DNA from: CAZZBM01 sp964652255
GTDB taxonomy: Bacteria; Bdellovibrionota; Bacteriovoracia; Bacteriovoracales; CAZZBM01
Direction: 5' to 3'
DNA: 64,000 nt
Assembly (NCBI GenBank): GCA_964652255.1
Contig: CAZZBM010000001.1
Location: forward strand, 124,001-188,000
Shown here: in pieces, positions 34,027 to 42,824 of the stretch
Layout: each line of letters opens with the position of its first letter
Numbering within the stretch: the stretch's first letter is position 1
The notes under the pieces: model-generated
Seen by the model: the letters and a program-made list of their open reading frames with translations, nothing else
Database searches by the model: none
What the model was told of the DNA's origin: nothing
Program-made: the position numbers and the translations under genes

Positions 34027-35146
34027 AAATCCTGCTGGTAAAATTGGCACTTCTCTTTTAAAGCCATGTGCAACTCAAGAAGATCTCTCTCTTGCCTATT
34101 CTCCAGGCGTTGCTGAACCCTGCTTAGCTATTCAAGAAGATCCTGAAAATGTCTATAAATATACCAACAAGGGTAATTTAGTAGCAGTAATCAGTAATGG
34201 AACATCTGTTCTTGGCTTAGGTGACATAGGTCCCTTAGCTAGTAAACCTGTAATGGAAGGAAAGGCTCTGTTATTAAAAAAATTTGCCCAACTAGACTCT
34301 TTTGATCTAGAGCTTCAAGCCAGTGATCCAGATCTTTTTATTCAAAGTGTTCAAGTTCTTGAACCTTCTTTTGGAGGCATTCTTTTAGAAGATATAAAAG
34401 CACCTGACTGTTTTTATATAGAAGAACAATTATTAAAAAAACTTTCTATTCCTGTTTTTCATGATGATCAGCATGGAACGGCTATTGTTTTAAGTGCTGC
34501 TCTTCTTAATGCTACATCTTTGTTAAATAAAAAATTAGAAAATTTAAAAATAGTTTTTTTAGGAGCTGGAGCAGCAGCCCTAGCAAGTGCTCATTTATTT
34601 TTAGCTCTTGGAATCAAAAAAGAACAACTTTTTGTTGTGGATTCACAAGGGCTTATTACCCATAACAGAATGGTCAATTCCTATAAAGCTTTTTTTGCTC
34701 AAGAATCTAGTCCTAAAGATCTTAAAGAGGTAATTAAAGGAGCTGATGTTTTTGTAGGATGCTCTACTGGCAATCTACTAACTCCAGAGATGTTTTTATC
34801 TATGAATAGTCCTATTGTTTTTGCTTTAGCCAATCCTACTCCAGAAATTGATCCTAATTTAGCTCTTTCTCTTAATTCGAAAACTCTTATTGGAACAGGC
34901 AGATCTGATTACCCTAATCAAATTAATAATCTTCTTGTATTTCCTTATCTTTTTAAAAAACTTCTTCAAGAAAGAACTCAAGTCACCACTGAAACTAAAC
35001 TTTATTTTGCAAGAAAACTAGCTCAATTAGCTCAAGAAGATGTTCCTCAAGAGATTCTCTCTATTTATAATTTAAAAGAACTTCATTTTGGACAAAATTA
35101 TTTACTCCCCAAGCCTTTTGATTTAAGGCTTAGAGAGTATTTTTAA
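33998..35146 (+). CDS. NADP-type malic enzyme, short form
   Basis: The 382-residue enzyme starts MKSKALTYHENPAGKIGTSLLKP. It contains LAYSPGVAEPCLAI (catalytic Tyr), EGKALLLKKFA (catalytic Lys), LEDIKAPDCF and FHDDQHGTAIV (metal-binding), and GAGAAALASAH for the nucleotide. It converts malate to pyruvate and CO2. Bacterial MaeB usually carries a phosphotransacetylase domain; this one does not. The ATG at 33998 fits homology; an upstream frame adds seven residues without similarity. Confidence 0.92.
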   Translation: MKSKALTYHENPAGKIGTSLLKPCATQEDLSLAYSPGVAEPCLAIQEDPENVYKYTNKGNLVAVISNGTSVLGLGDIGPLASKPVMEGKALLLKKFAQLDSFDLELQASDPDLFIQSVQVLEPSFGGILLEDIKAPDCFYIEEQLLKKLSIPVFHDDQHGTAIVLSAALLNATSLLNKKLENLKIVFLGAGAAALASAHLFLALGIKKEQLFVVDSQGLITHNRMVNSYKAFFAQESSPKDLKEVIKGADVFVGCSTGNLLTPEMFLSMNSPIVFALANPTPEIDPNLALSLNSKTLIGTGRSDYPNQINNLLVFPYLFKKLLQERTQVTTETKLYFARKLAQLAQEDVPQEILSIYNLKELHFGQNYLLPKPFDLRLREYF

Positions 35147-35155
35147 GTTTTTACT

Positions 35156-35208
35156 GATTAAGATTAAGATTAAGATTATAATTACTTGTTATAAATTACT
35201 TGTTATAA
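35156..35208 (+). repeat. tandem short repeats behind malic enzyme
   Basis: GATTAA occurs three times plus a partial copy (35156-35178), followed by two exact 14-base tandem copies of ATTACTTGTTATAA (35181-35208). They lie between two convergent genes, at the border of the accessory island. Confidence 0.8.
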
Positions 35209-35226
35209 TTTTCATTATGCATTTCT

Positions 35227-35690
35227 TTATTCTTTTATAATGCCCATAACGTATTCATGCAAAAGAAAATAAATAACTTCTTTACGCAAAGTTTCATCGG
35301 TTTCACTAAGATCAATGCCCTCAATCTTCATTCTTTCTTTTTCTGAATTTATAAAATTCTCCATATTTTTCTCATTCACTTTTCCACTTTTTACCATGTC
35401 TTTAAGTTTGATGATTATGTTCAAAAAATTTTTTACGTTGTTATCATTTTTAAAACTATCAAAGATAGACCCTGCATCGTTAGAATTATAGTTATATTCT
35501 GATCCTTTGATTTTTTTAATAAAATCATCTACTAGTTTTTTTTTTCATCACCAGAAGAATAATCTTCCACTATAGCGTTAATACTTTTTTTCATTTCACT
35601 CTCTATTGCCTTCAATTCTTCTTCTACAGCTGAACCCTTCCTGTCACAAGCTGTTAACATCAGTGTTAATAATAAAATTATTTGTTTCAT
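35227..35690 (-). pseudogene. small lipoprotein gene frameshifted at an A10 tract
   Basis: Starting from ATG at 35690 (AGGAG 5 bases before), the sequence encodes MKQIILLLTLMLTACDRKG, a lipoprotein signal with LTAC lipobox, then a Glu/Lys helical region. At a run of ten A on the coding strand (35536-35545) the frame hits TAG. Adding one A restores a frame that continues LVDDFIKKIKGSEYNYNS and joins the C-terminal ORF (35227-35424) without a break, giving a 154-residue protein. It is either phase variable, rescued by polymerase slippage, decayed, or a sequencing error. No family recognised. Confidence 0.7.
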
Positions 35691-36003
35691 CCTATCTCCT
35701 TTTCTTGACTAAATTAAATTTATTCAATTTTTAATACACTTTATTTTATCGAAAAAAAAAAAAATAACCTTAGATCTTATTTAAATTATAGAAATTTTAA
35801 ATATATATAAAATATTCATATTTTAATTAAAAATATGAATATTTAAATGATTAAAAAAATAATTATAGTATTTTTTAATGATCTTAATAGCAAAGCAAAT
35901 CATCGATAGTAAATATTTTAATTAAAATCAAAGGGTTTAATAGGGGTCTATGTTCAATAGAATTTGATAAAATTCAAATAATACTGACATATTTTTTTAT
36001 TTA
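35691..36003. other. AT-rich intergenic region with a perfect inverted repeat
   Basis: No plausible coding frame. It contains runs of A and T, an A13 tract near 35750, and a 15-bp inverted repeat at 35810-35844. It separates two reverse-strand accessory genes and probably holds the promoter of the lipoprotein, though no clear -35/-10 pair is seen. Confidence 0.6.
35810..35844. repeat. perfect 15-bp inverted repeat
   Basis: AAATATTCATATTTT at 35810-35824 and its complement at 35830-35844, separated by AATTA. No T-run follows on either strand, so it is more likely an operator-like or cruciform element than a terminator. Confidence 0.7.
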
Positions 36004-36324
36004 TCACTCATCATCAAATTCATCATCAAATTCATCATCTTCTTCATCACTCAAATCATCTTCTTTTTTCAAATTTTCAGGCAAAAATTTATTATCTTTA
36101 TAGCCTCCATTATTATTTTCCCAAGCAAATCTAGAACCAACAGAACTAGATGGAGGCATGGTTCCCCAAGAAGGATTTTTGATTTGATTATCATGATCTT
36201 GATTTTCAAAATGAGTGTCTTGAGAAGTATTTGAATGAACTGAAACTGGAACAGCTTTAGTACGATCTAAAAAATAAATCAAAGCCAATAAAGATAGGCT
36301 TAAAAACACAAATAATCTATACAT
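36004..36324 (-). CDS. small exported protein with acidic tail, unknown function
   Basis: The 106-residue protein has a membrane-targeting N-terminus (MYRLFVFLSLSLLALIYFLDRTKA). An Asn/His/Ser-rich middle with AWENNNGGYKDNKF follows, then an acidic tail made of three DDEFDDE-type repeats. The repeats come from a tandem DNA repeat (CATCATCAAATT units, 36006-36035). A Shine-Dalgarno-like AGAAGG lies before the ATG, and a TTGTAAAAA box at 36383 (reverse). No family recognised. Confidence 0.6.
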   Translation of the reverse strand: MYRLFVFLSLSLLALIYFLDRTKAVPVSVHSNTSQDTHFENQDHDNQIKNPSWGTMPPSSSVGSRFAWENNNGGYKDNKFLPENLKKEDDLSDEEDDEFDDEFDDE

Positions 36325-36611
36325 ACCTTCTAAGAAGGTATCATAAGATTCAAAAATAACAAGATTTTATGTTTTTTTTACAATAAAAGAGATTTTAAAA
36401 GCTTTTTTAAACACTAGAAAATTATAAAAAACTTTATCATCATATTTATCATCATAGTGAACACTACAAATAAAAAGTTTTTTATTAAATAAAATTCAAA
36501 CTCTCTAAATCCTTTGATTACAGGATTTAGAGAGTCTTGCTAGAAGTAATGTATTTTTATTAAAAATTTAACTCCAGATTCTCTATAATACAAACAAAGA
36601 GATCTTATATT
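36325..36611. other. intergenic region with a strong hairpin
   Basis: No coding frame supported. A perfect 13-bp stem ACTCTCTAAATCC / GGATTTAGAGAGT with a 10-base loop lies at 36500-36535. On the reverse strand it follows the small frameshifted gene and could end its transcript, but there is only a short T-rich stretch. It also contains the promoter region of the acidic-tail gene. Confidence 0.6.
36500..36535 (-). terminator. possible terminator hairpin
   Basis: A 13-bp perfect stem with a 10-base loop, about 75 bases downstream of the reverse-strand small ORF. The downstream side reads TTGAATTTTATTT, a weak T tract. Confidence 0.4.
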
Positions 36612-36790
36612 TTATTTTGAGGATTCACTTGGAGGAAGATCTTTTTCATCTTCTTGACTCACAGGAAAAAGAAGAGGATCCTCTCCTTTTTTTTCCAATT
36701 CTTTATTCCATTTCTTATATAAAAGATCTAAAAACTCTCTATCTTCATCATTTTCTTTTTTTACTTCTGAAAATAGAAAAAAAATATCAT
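36612..36790 (-). pseudogene. small exported protein gene frameshifted at a T8 tract
   Basis: From ATG at 36790 the frame reads MIFFF and then stops soon. One extra T in the T8 run gives MIFFFLFSEVKKENDEDREF and 59 residues ending DLPPSESSK. The distal frame is clearly protein-like (LYKKWNKELEKKGEDPLLF) but has no ATG, GTG or TTG start of its own after the preceding stop. The start MIFFFLF resembles other short signals in this window. It is the second homopolymer frameshift within 1.3 kb. The opposite strand holds a long hydrophobic frame that I judge to be its shadow. Confidence 0.45.
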
Positions 36791-36820
36791 GTTTTTTTTA
36801 TAATACTTTTAATCTTATTC

Positions 36821-37036
36821 TTATTGCTGATCTTTTTTCATTGCATCTTTTATTTCTTTTATCAATTCTTCTGATGCTTTTTTACTTGGAAGTTTTTCAT
36901 TTAAAAATTTTTTTAATTCTCCGGTTTTTTCTTTTTTTATTTTCTTTTCTTTACCATCAATTTCAGCATAAGAAAAATTTGTGGTAAAAGCAGTGTAAAG
37001 AGTTATTAACAAGAATAAACTTTTTAAATTTTTCAT
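36821..37036 (-). CDS. small exported basic protein, unknown function
   Basis: The 71-residue protein has a clean signal peptide MKNLKSLFLLITLYTAFTTNFSYA with cleavage after AYA-like SYA. A highly charged Lys/Glu mature part of about 47 residues follows (KKIKKEKTGELKKFLNEKLPSKKASEELIKE), predicted helical. A TTGTAAAAA box lies at 37092 (reverse), and TATAAA about 25 bases before the ATG. No family recognised. Confidence 0.6.
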   Translation of the reverse strand: MKNLKSLFLLITLYTAFTTNFSYAEIDGKEKKIKKEKTGELKKFLNEKLPSKKASEELIKEIKDAMKKDQQ

Positions 37037-37169
37037 AGACTTGATATTACAATGTATTTATAAAAAAACAAGATAAGAACTATTTTTTACAAAAAAACAG
37101 TTTAATAATGATTTTTATTTAAGAAATTAATCAAAAATCGTACCTTTAATTATTAAATAATAAAACTTC

Positions 37170-38429
37170 TTACAAGACCTCCCCTGCAAATTCTGATAGT
37201 TGAGATCTCTCTCCCTTGGTTAGATAAACATGAGCTGTAAAAGGAGATCCTTTTAATTTATTGGCTGCATAAGTAAGACCATTATTAATAGAATCTAGGT
37301 AGGGACTATCTATCTGATCAGAATCTCCAGAGAGAATAATTTTAGTTCCTTCACCTACTCTCGTGATAATAGTTTTAATCTCATGGGGTGTAAGATTTTG
37401 TGCTTCATCTACAATAAAAAATTGATGAGGTAAGCTTCTTCCTCGAAGATAACTTAAAGCCTCTATTTGTAAAAATTTTTGCTCAATTAACTCTTCTAAA
37501 GATCTCTTTTGATCTCTAAAAAGAAAATCAAGATGATCCATTACTGGCTGCATCCAAGGCTTTAACTTCTCTTGAAGATCTCCTGGAAGATAACCTAAGT
37601 CTCTTCCCATAGGAATCACTGATCTGGATACTAATAACTTTTCATAACGATGCTCTTCTATCGTTTGCTCTAGTCCAGCTGCTAAAGCTAAAAGAGTTTT
37701 TCCTGTTCCAGCTTTTCCTATTAAAGTAACCAGAAGAACATCTGGATTCATAAGAGCATCTAGGGCTAAAATCTGCTCTCTGTTTTGAGCTTGAATTCCA
37801 AAAATCTTATTAAATTCTTTTACCTTTACTAGCTTTTTCTTCTTAGGTGAATATTTAGCTAAAAATTCCTCTTGAGCTGTCTTTAAAATCACAAATTCTT
37901 GTAGAAAAAATTCTCTCTCTAAGAAAATCTCTCCCTTCTCTTTAAACTCATTAGCTTCCTCTTCTTTTAAGTGAATGATTTCGTGCTGATATTCATCTTG
38001 TTCATAGCTTTCAATCTCTTCATAAAAACTCTCTGTTTTAATCCCTAAAATGTCAGCTTTAATCTTTAAATTAATATCATTGGTAATAAGAATACTCTCC
38101 TTTTTTGATAAGGAATAAGCTAGAAGCTGATGATCAACTTTATTAAAATTCATCACTTTAATTTCAGGAAGAGACTCTAACATAGGATCTACAATCAAAA
38201 TTCCCTTATGAGCTAATTCTATGCCTTTACTCAAAGATCCTTTATGTCTTAATTCTTCTAATTTTCTAAAAAAAGAACGAGCATTCTTCCCATTATTGTT
38301 CAGCTCTCTTTTAAAATGATCTAACTCTTCTAAAACAATCATAGGAACATACACTTTTGATTGCTTAAATTTTAACATAGCATAAGGATCTAAAAGAATA
38401 ATATTAGTATCTAAAACAAAAGATTTCAT
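37170..38429 (-). CDS. PIN domain-PhoH ATPase fusion (PhoH2/YlaK type)
   Basis: The 419-residue protein starts with a PIN nuclease domain (residues 1 to about 135: VLDTNIILLDP, LEELDHFKRE, LITNDINLKIKA carrying the acidic metal ligands). It continues with a PhoH-type ATPase: Walker A GKAGTGKTLLALA near residue 238, PMGRDLGYLPGDLQEKLKPWMQP and Walker B FIVDEAQNL, then LSGDSDQID. Such fusions unwind and cleave RNA. It overlaps the aminotransferase by 4 bases. Confidence 0.92.
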   Translation of the reverse strand: MKSFVLDTNIILLDPYAMLKFKQSKVYVPMIVLEELDHFKRELNNNGKNARSFFRKLEELRHKGSLSKGIELAHKGILIVDPMLESLPEIKVMNFNKVDHQLLAYSLSKKESILITNDINLKIKADILGIKTESFYEEIESYEQDEYQHEIIHLKEEEANEFKEKGEIFLEREFFLQEFVILKTAQEEFLAKYSPKKKKLVKVKEFNKIFGIQAQNREQILALDALMNPDVLLVTLIGKAGTGKTLLALAAGLEQTIEEHRYEKLLVSRSVIPMGRDLGYLPGDLQEKLKPWMQPVMDHLDFLFRDQKRSLEELIEQKFLQIEALSYLRGRSLPHQFFIVDEAQNLTPHEIKTIITRVGEGTKIILSGDSDQIDSPYLDSINNGLTYAANKLKGSPFTAHVYLTKGERSQLSEFAGEVL

Positions 38430-39568
38430 GTGAGCTCCTTTAACAAAGCTCTAAAACCCTCTTCTAGTTCTTCTTTAGATACAGACAAGCTGATTCTTAA
38501 AGAAGAATTCAATCCAAAAAGATTTCCTGGAGTAATATAAATATTTTTTAAAGATAATTTTTTCATGATTTCTATAGGGTCTTCACTAATATTCATTTTT
38601 TTTAAATTTAACAAAAAATAAAAAGCTCCCTCACTTTCATAGTAAAGCTTAGATAATTTAAATTCCTTTAAAACTTTTTTTATTACTAAAGACTGATCCT
38701 TAATAAAAAGTCTTATTTTTTGAATATAATCTTGAGGTAAAACATAATTTTTAAAAACCTCTTGAAGAAGATGACAAGTATTAGAGCTAATATGACTTTG
38801 CAAAAGAATTAAAGACTGAATCCATTTTTTAGGACACAAACAAAATCCTAGCCTGAGACCTGATACAGCAAAACTTTTAGATGGTCCGTAAAAGATAAGG
38901 CTCCTCTCTAATAAAGATGGCTCTAATTGATAATAATTAACAAAAGGATTAAAACATAAATCAGCATAAATTTCATCAGAAAAAATAACAACATGAGGAT
39001 GTCTTTTTAACACTGCATTAAATTCTTTTAAAAAATCTTGCTCATAAACCTTTCCAGAAGGGTTATTAGGATTATTTAGAAGTAAAATCTTACTTTTTTT
39101 TAATTTTTTATCTAAATCAGCTAAATGAGGATAGTAGTTCTTCTCTTTCACTATAAGACATTCTCCGTAATTAATTCGTACTAGCTCTGGATAGCTAATC
39201 CAATAGGGAGTTAAAAGAGTGACTTTATCTTTTGGATTTAAAAAAGCTTTTAAAGCCGTGTAAAGACATTGCTTCACTCCATTACTCACCAAGACATCAA
39301 AATCAGATAAATTGATCTGTCTTTGCTGCTCGTAAAATTTTAAAACATTATTTCTTAATAAAGGTACCCCTGCGCTAGAAGCATACTGATAAACTTTTAA
39401 ATTCTCTGTTTGATTCCTAATATTTTCTCTAATAGATTCTGGAGGCAAAAAATTTAACTGTCCAATGGTTAAATTATAAACTTTTTCACCCTTTTCTTTT
39501 TTTTGATTAGCTTCTTGATTATACTTTAAAACAAAACTTTCCTGAACATCTTCTAAAATTCTATTCAA
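38426..39568 (-). CDS. PLP-dependent class I/II aminotransferase (AspB-like)
   Basis: The 380-residue enzyme has the fold-type I features NLTIGQLNF, YQYASSAGVPLLR, LLNNPNNPSGKVY (Asn), IFSDEIYADLCF (Asp and Tyr) and the Schiff-base Lys in YGPSKSFAVSGLRLGF, followed by the substrate-carboxylate Arg LRISLSV near the C-terminus. Aspartate or aromatic amino acids are likely substrates, but specificity cannot be told. Coupled with its neighbours by 4-base overlaps. Confidence 0.9.
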   Translation of the reverse strand: MNRILEDVQESFVLKYNQEANQKKEKGEKVYNLTIGQLNFLPPESIRENIRNQTENLKVYQYASSAGVPLLRNNVLKFYEQQRQINLSDFDVLVSNGVKQCLYTALKAFLNPKDKVTLLTPYWISYPELVRINYGECLIVKEKNYYPHLADLDKKLKKSKILLLNNPNNPSGKVYEQDFLKEFNAVLKRHPHVVIFSDEIYADLCFNPFVNYYQLEPSLLERSLIFYGPSKSFAVSGLRLGFCLCPKKWIQSLILLQSHISSNTCHLLQEVFKNYVLPQDYIQKIRLFIKDQSLVIKKVLKEFKLSKLYYESEGAFYFLLNLKKMNISEDPIEIMKKLSLKNIYITPGNLFGLNSSLRISLSVSKEELEEGFRALLKELT

Positions 39569-40311
39569 TCTAAACCCTCCAACTTGTAAGCTCCTAAACT
39601 ATTTTCAACCATGACAAAACCCAAATCATAAACTTGATTCACCTTAAAAAAAACTACTCTTGTTGTTTTTTTTAATAAATCAACAACACTTACTTGATCC
39701 TCTTCAAAAATCAAAAGAAGTTGCTTGTAAGTGAAGACTTGTTTTCCTATTTTTTTAGAATCTTCATAAAAAAGATCTTTTCCTCGTACAGACAAATAAG
39801 GATAAGTTTCAATTGTTAAGGGACCAAAAGTACTGACATAAGTATTAATTTGTTTTTTTTCTCTTTTGAGTGTTTTTAAATCCCAGAGAAATTCTCCCAC
39901 TTGAACCTTATTTAAATCTTTATAACCCAAAAAAGATTCAACTCCTTCATAAAATTTTTCTACCTGGTCCCCTATACAATACCTATAAAAATTTCTTTTT
40001 ACAGGGATAACAAAAGGTTGATCATAAAATTTTTTTGTCACAATAAGATGACAAGTGCTTAATACATTAGAGTAAAGATCAATTTTTTCTTCTTTTGAAA
40101 AATCAAAAATCTTTGTACTCATCATTTTTTTTAAATAAAGAGAATGATTTGTAATAGAAAGAGTATAATCCTTATCTTCATAAGAAGAGTAATTTTTTAT
40201 TTCTGTAAATTTTAACTCACTTGCTAGTCCAAGCTTCAAAGGTCCACAAAGAACCAAGATTAAACACTTGATTAAGTTTTTTAACAGCCATAAAAAGATT
40301 TTCAAAATCAA
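39565..40311 (-). CDS. exported protein of unknown function
   Basis: Up to 248 residues. With the TTG start at 40311 the N-terminus reads MILKIFLWLLKNLIKCLILVLCGPLKLGLAS, which looks like a signal peptide, but this requires a 95-base overlap with the upstream gene in another frame. A TTG at 40239 would remove the signal. The mature part is beta-rich with Lys/Phe/Tyr. No family recognised. Confidence 0.45.
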   Translation of the reverse strand: MILKIFLWLLKNLIKCLILVLCGPLKLGLASELKFTEIKNYSSYEDKDYTLSITNHSLYLKKMMSTKIFDFSKEEKIDLYSNVLSTCHLIVTKKFYDQPFVIPVKRNFYRYCIGDQVEKFYEGVESFLGYKDLNKVQVGEFLWDLKTLKREKKQINTYVSTFGPLTIETYPYLSVRGKDLFYEDSKKIGKQVFTYKQLLLIFEEDQVSVVDLLKKTTRVVFFKVNQVYDLGFVMVENSLGAYKLEGLD

Positions 40312-40945
40312 CTTCCTTGCTCTCCTTCATAGATGACAATTTTAATTTTATCTTAAAATGATCAGTAGAATCAACTATAAAATAACTTACTTCACATTCA
40401 TTCACTGTTTGAGTAGAAAAATTAGTTAGATAATTTTCACATAAAGCTCCATGAACAATTCTTGTTTCTAAATATTTTTTCAACATAGGTAAATTATGCA
40501 CATAAAGAGGTGTTTTTTGAAGTTTATTTAATAGATTTAAACGATGCTTTTTTCTATAAAAAAATGGAAAATAATTTTTTTTTAAAAAAATTTTGTGTTG
40601 TATTCTTTGATAAGAAATCAACAAAAAATCTTCTTTTTTTTCATAAAGACAACCTCTATTAAAAGCAGCTTGGAAAGGATTATTTTTCTTATTTAAACAA
40701 CCTTTGTAATTAAATCTTTCTAAAATATTTTTAATTACACTTTCCTCTTCTTCTGGATAAAAATGAAAACATCTCTCTTCTTTTAAAGAAGGATCCTCAA
40801 AACAATAAGAATAAGGCTTTTCTTCTGGAAAATAAGCTTTCAAAGTAATACTCTCACAGGGCTTTTTCAACAAATAGCCTAAAAGTTGAGTTAAATAAGT
40901 CCTTGTTTGATCTTCATAAAAACAAGCTAAAAGATAACTAATCAT
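40217..40945 (-). CDS. putative lipoprotein of unknown function
   Basis: The 242-residue protein begins MISYLLACFYEDQ; a Cys at residue 8 after LLA fits a lipobox, but the signal would be extremely short. It has several Cys (CESI, YCFED, RCFHF, GCLNKK, GCLYEKK), perhaps disulfide bonded outside the cytoplasm. It overlaps the Fe-S oxidoreductase by 8 bases and the next exported protein by up to 95. No family recognised. Confidence 0.5.
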   Translation of the reverse strand: MISYLLACFYEDQTRTYLTQLLGYLLKKPCESITLKAYFPEEKPYSYCFEDPSLKEERCFHFYPEEEESVIKNILERFNYKGCLNKKNNPFQAAFNRGCLYEKKEDFLLISYQRIQHKIFLKKNYFPFFYRKKHRLNLLNKLQKTPLYVHNLPMLKKYLETRIVHGALCENYLTNFSTQTVNECEVSYFIVDSTDHFKIKLKLSSMKESKEVDFENLFMAVKKLNQVFNLGSLWTFEAWTSK

Positions 40946-42788
40946 TATATTTTAAAACCATTTCAGCAAGATCTAATAATTCTAAATCTTTTTTATGAGA
41001 GTCAAAATTAATTAAACAAAAAGAACAAGCTGTGACTAAAGTTTTACTCTTGGTTTTTTCAACTTGCTTTAATCTTGTTAAAGGAATGACAGAGGAGCTC
41101 TCTCTCCACATATTACCTCCTCCCATACCACAACAAAGACTTTTATCCCTAGATTGCTCCATTTCTTGTAAATGAGCACCTAGAATTTTTCTAGGCTCTT
41201 CATAAATACCGTGATGACGACCTAGATAACAAGGATCATGATAAGTAAAATCTTTTTCCTGTGGAGCTTTAATTTTATTTTCTTGAATAAGATGATAAAT
41301 CAACTCTGTATGATGAATGACAGAAAATTTTCCATCAAACTGTTCATACTCTTTAATTGTATGCAGACAATGTGGACAATGTGTGAGGATAAAGTCAAAA
41401 GAATAATTTTTTAAGTTCTTAATATTATCTTGTGCAAGTTCAGTAAAAGCATATTCATCTCCTGTTCTTCTTAAAGGATCCCCTGTGCATTTTTCTCCTT
41501 TTCCTAAAATAGCATAAGAGACTTTTGCTTTATTTAAAAGAGCTATCAAGGCTTTTACTGTTTGTTGATTTCTTTTTTCATAAGAACCAGCGCAACCAAT
41601 ATAGTAGAGATAATCTACTTTTTTGCCTACTTCTATCCTAGGCACTGCTAAGTCTTTTGCCCAAGCATCTCTCTCTTCTGGAGCATAACCCCAGGGATTA
41701 AATTGATTTTTAACTTTTTCTTGTGTCTGATAAGTTAAAGGATCAACTAAAGCTAGTGCCATTGTTTGATATCTTTTTAAATCCATAATCACAGGAACAT
41801 GTTCTATATACATAGGACATTCCTGCATACAAGCACCACAAGTAGTACAAGAATCAAGTTCTTCTTTTGAATAACTTCCTTCATGATAAGAAGAGTTTTT
41901 TAATTTTAAAATAATCATTTTAGGATCTAAAACTTCACCCTCTAGTTGAGCTGGACAAACCTCAGTACATCTTTGACACTCAACACAAGATTCAGCTTGT
42001 AGTTTTTGCTTAAAAGATAAATCTTGAAAGTTCTTGAGCCCAAAATCTTCTTGCTCAAAATTTAAAACTCTTAACAAAGAACTCTTTTCTCTACTTTCTA
42101 ATAGAGCTAGAATAGGTCCTAAAATAAAGTGTTTAAATCTCGTATAAGGAATTGCTCCTATAAAAATCATTGTTTGAATCATATGAATGATCCACAGTAT
42201 TTTATAAAAAGCAGGATCTGTAAGATTGGGTAGTATGAGACTTAAAAGATATCCCACAGGTGAAAAGATTTGATCAAGTTCATTATTTGTTTCTTGAATT
42301 CTAATAGCCTCCAATATAAAACCAAGAAGAACTAAAGTAGTAAGCATCAAACCCATGTAAAATTCAGGTTTTTTGGATTTTAACTCGTTTCTAATAAATC
42401 TTCTTTTAAAAGCCATAAAAAGACCTATTAAAAGAATCACTCCAGCTAAATCAGCTAAAAAAGAAATTGTTAAATAAGTTTTTCCTTGAAAAACTTTAAA
42501 GGGAGTATCATAATGAATAGCTACTAATTCAGTGGCTATCCATAAAATAAAAAAACTATAATAAATTAAAGAATGAAAAACACCTACTGAAAATTTTCTA
42601 AAAAGTTTTCCTTGAAAAAAAATAACTGATAAAAATTCTTTGATATTATAAGTTAATCCCTTTTTACTCCCTCGAAATAAAGGATAAAAACCTTTGATAA
42701 AAAAAATCATAGAAAGAATGAAAGAGAAATACATAAATTTTTTAATCCAAGGATCTATGAGCCAAAGAATTTCTCTTGATTCCATCAC
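40938..42788 (-). CDS. membrane Fe-S oxidoreductase (EtfD/HdrD-like, electron transfer to quinone)
   Basis: The 616-residue protein has five to six N-terminal membrane helices (residues 1-235, NarI-like). Two 4Fe-4S motifs follow (CVECQRCTEVCP near 268 and CTTCGACMQECP near 313), then two CCG-type domains: YYIGCAGSYEKR, DPCYLGRHHGIYEEPR and CCGMGGGNMW. This architecture is that of the ETF:(mena)quinone oxidoreductase EtfD/EMO and related HdrDE fusions, which feed electrons from flavoproteins to the quinone pool. It would serve the acyl-CoA dehydrogenase at 5.5 kb; etfAB are not in the window. MM at the start leaves two possible Met. Confidence 0.85.
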   Translation of the reverse strand: MMESREILWLIDPWIKKFMYFSFILSMIFFIKGFYPLFRGSKKGLTYNIKEFLSVIFFQGKLFRKFSVGVFHSLIYYSFFILWIATELVAIHYDTPFKVFQGKTYLTISFLADLAGVILLIGLFMAFKRRFIRNELKSKKPEFYMGLMLTTLVLLGFILEAIRIQETNNELDQIFSPVGYLLSLILPNLTDPAFYKILWIIHMIQTMIFIGAIPYTRFKHFILGPILALLESREKSSLLRVLNFEQEDFGLKNFQDLSFKQKLQAESCVECQRCTEVCPAQLEGEVLDPKMIILKLKNSSYHEGSYSKEELDSCTTCGACMQECPMYIEHVPVIMDLKRYQTMALALVDPLTYQTQEKVKNQFNPWGYAPEERDAWAKDLAVPRIEVGKKVDYLYYIGCAGSYEKRNQQTVKALIALLNKAKVSYAILGKGEKCTGDPLRRTGDEYAFTELAQDNIKNLKNYSFDFILTHCPHCLHTIKEYEQFDGKFSVIHHTELIYHLIQENKIKAPQEKDFTYHDPCYLGRHHGIYEEPRKILGAHLQEMEQSRDKSLCCGMGGGNMWRESSSVIPLTRLKQVEKTKSKTLVTACSFCLINFDSHKKDLELLDLAEMVLKYND

Positions 42789-42824
42789 ACTTTATTTTTT
42801 CAATTCTAGAAGCTTTTGCCAAGT

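Noticed and set aside
36617..36874. Hydrophobic forward frame of 85 codons
   Set aside because: It is antisense to the better-supported small reverse gene; its Leu/Phe/His-rich sequence is the shadow of Lys/Glu-rich coding, and it has no ribosome site.
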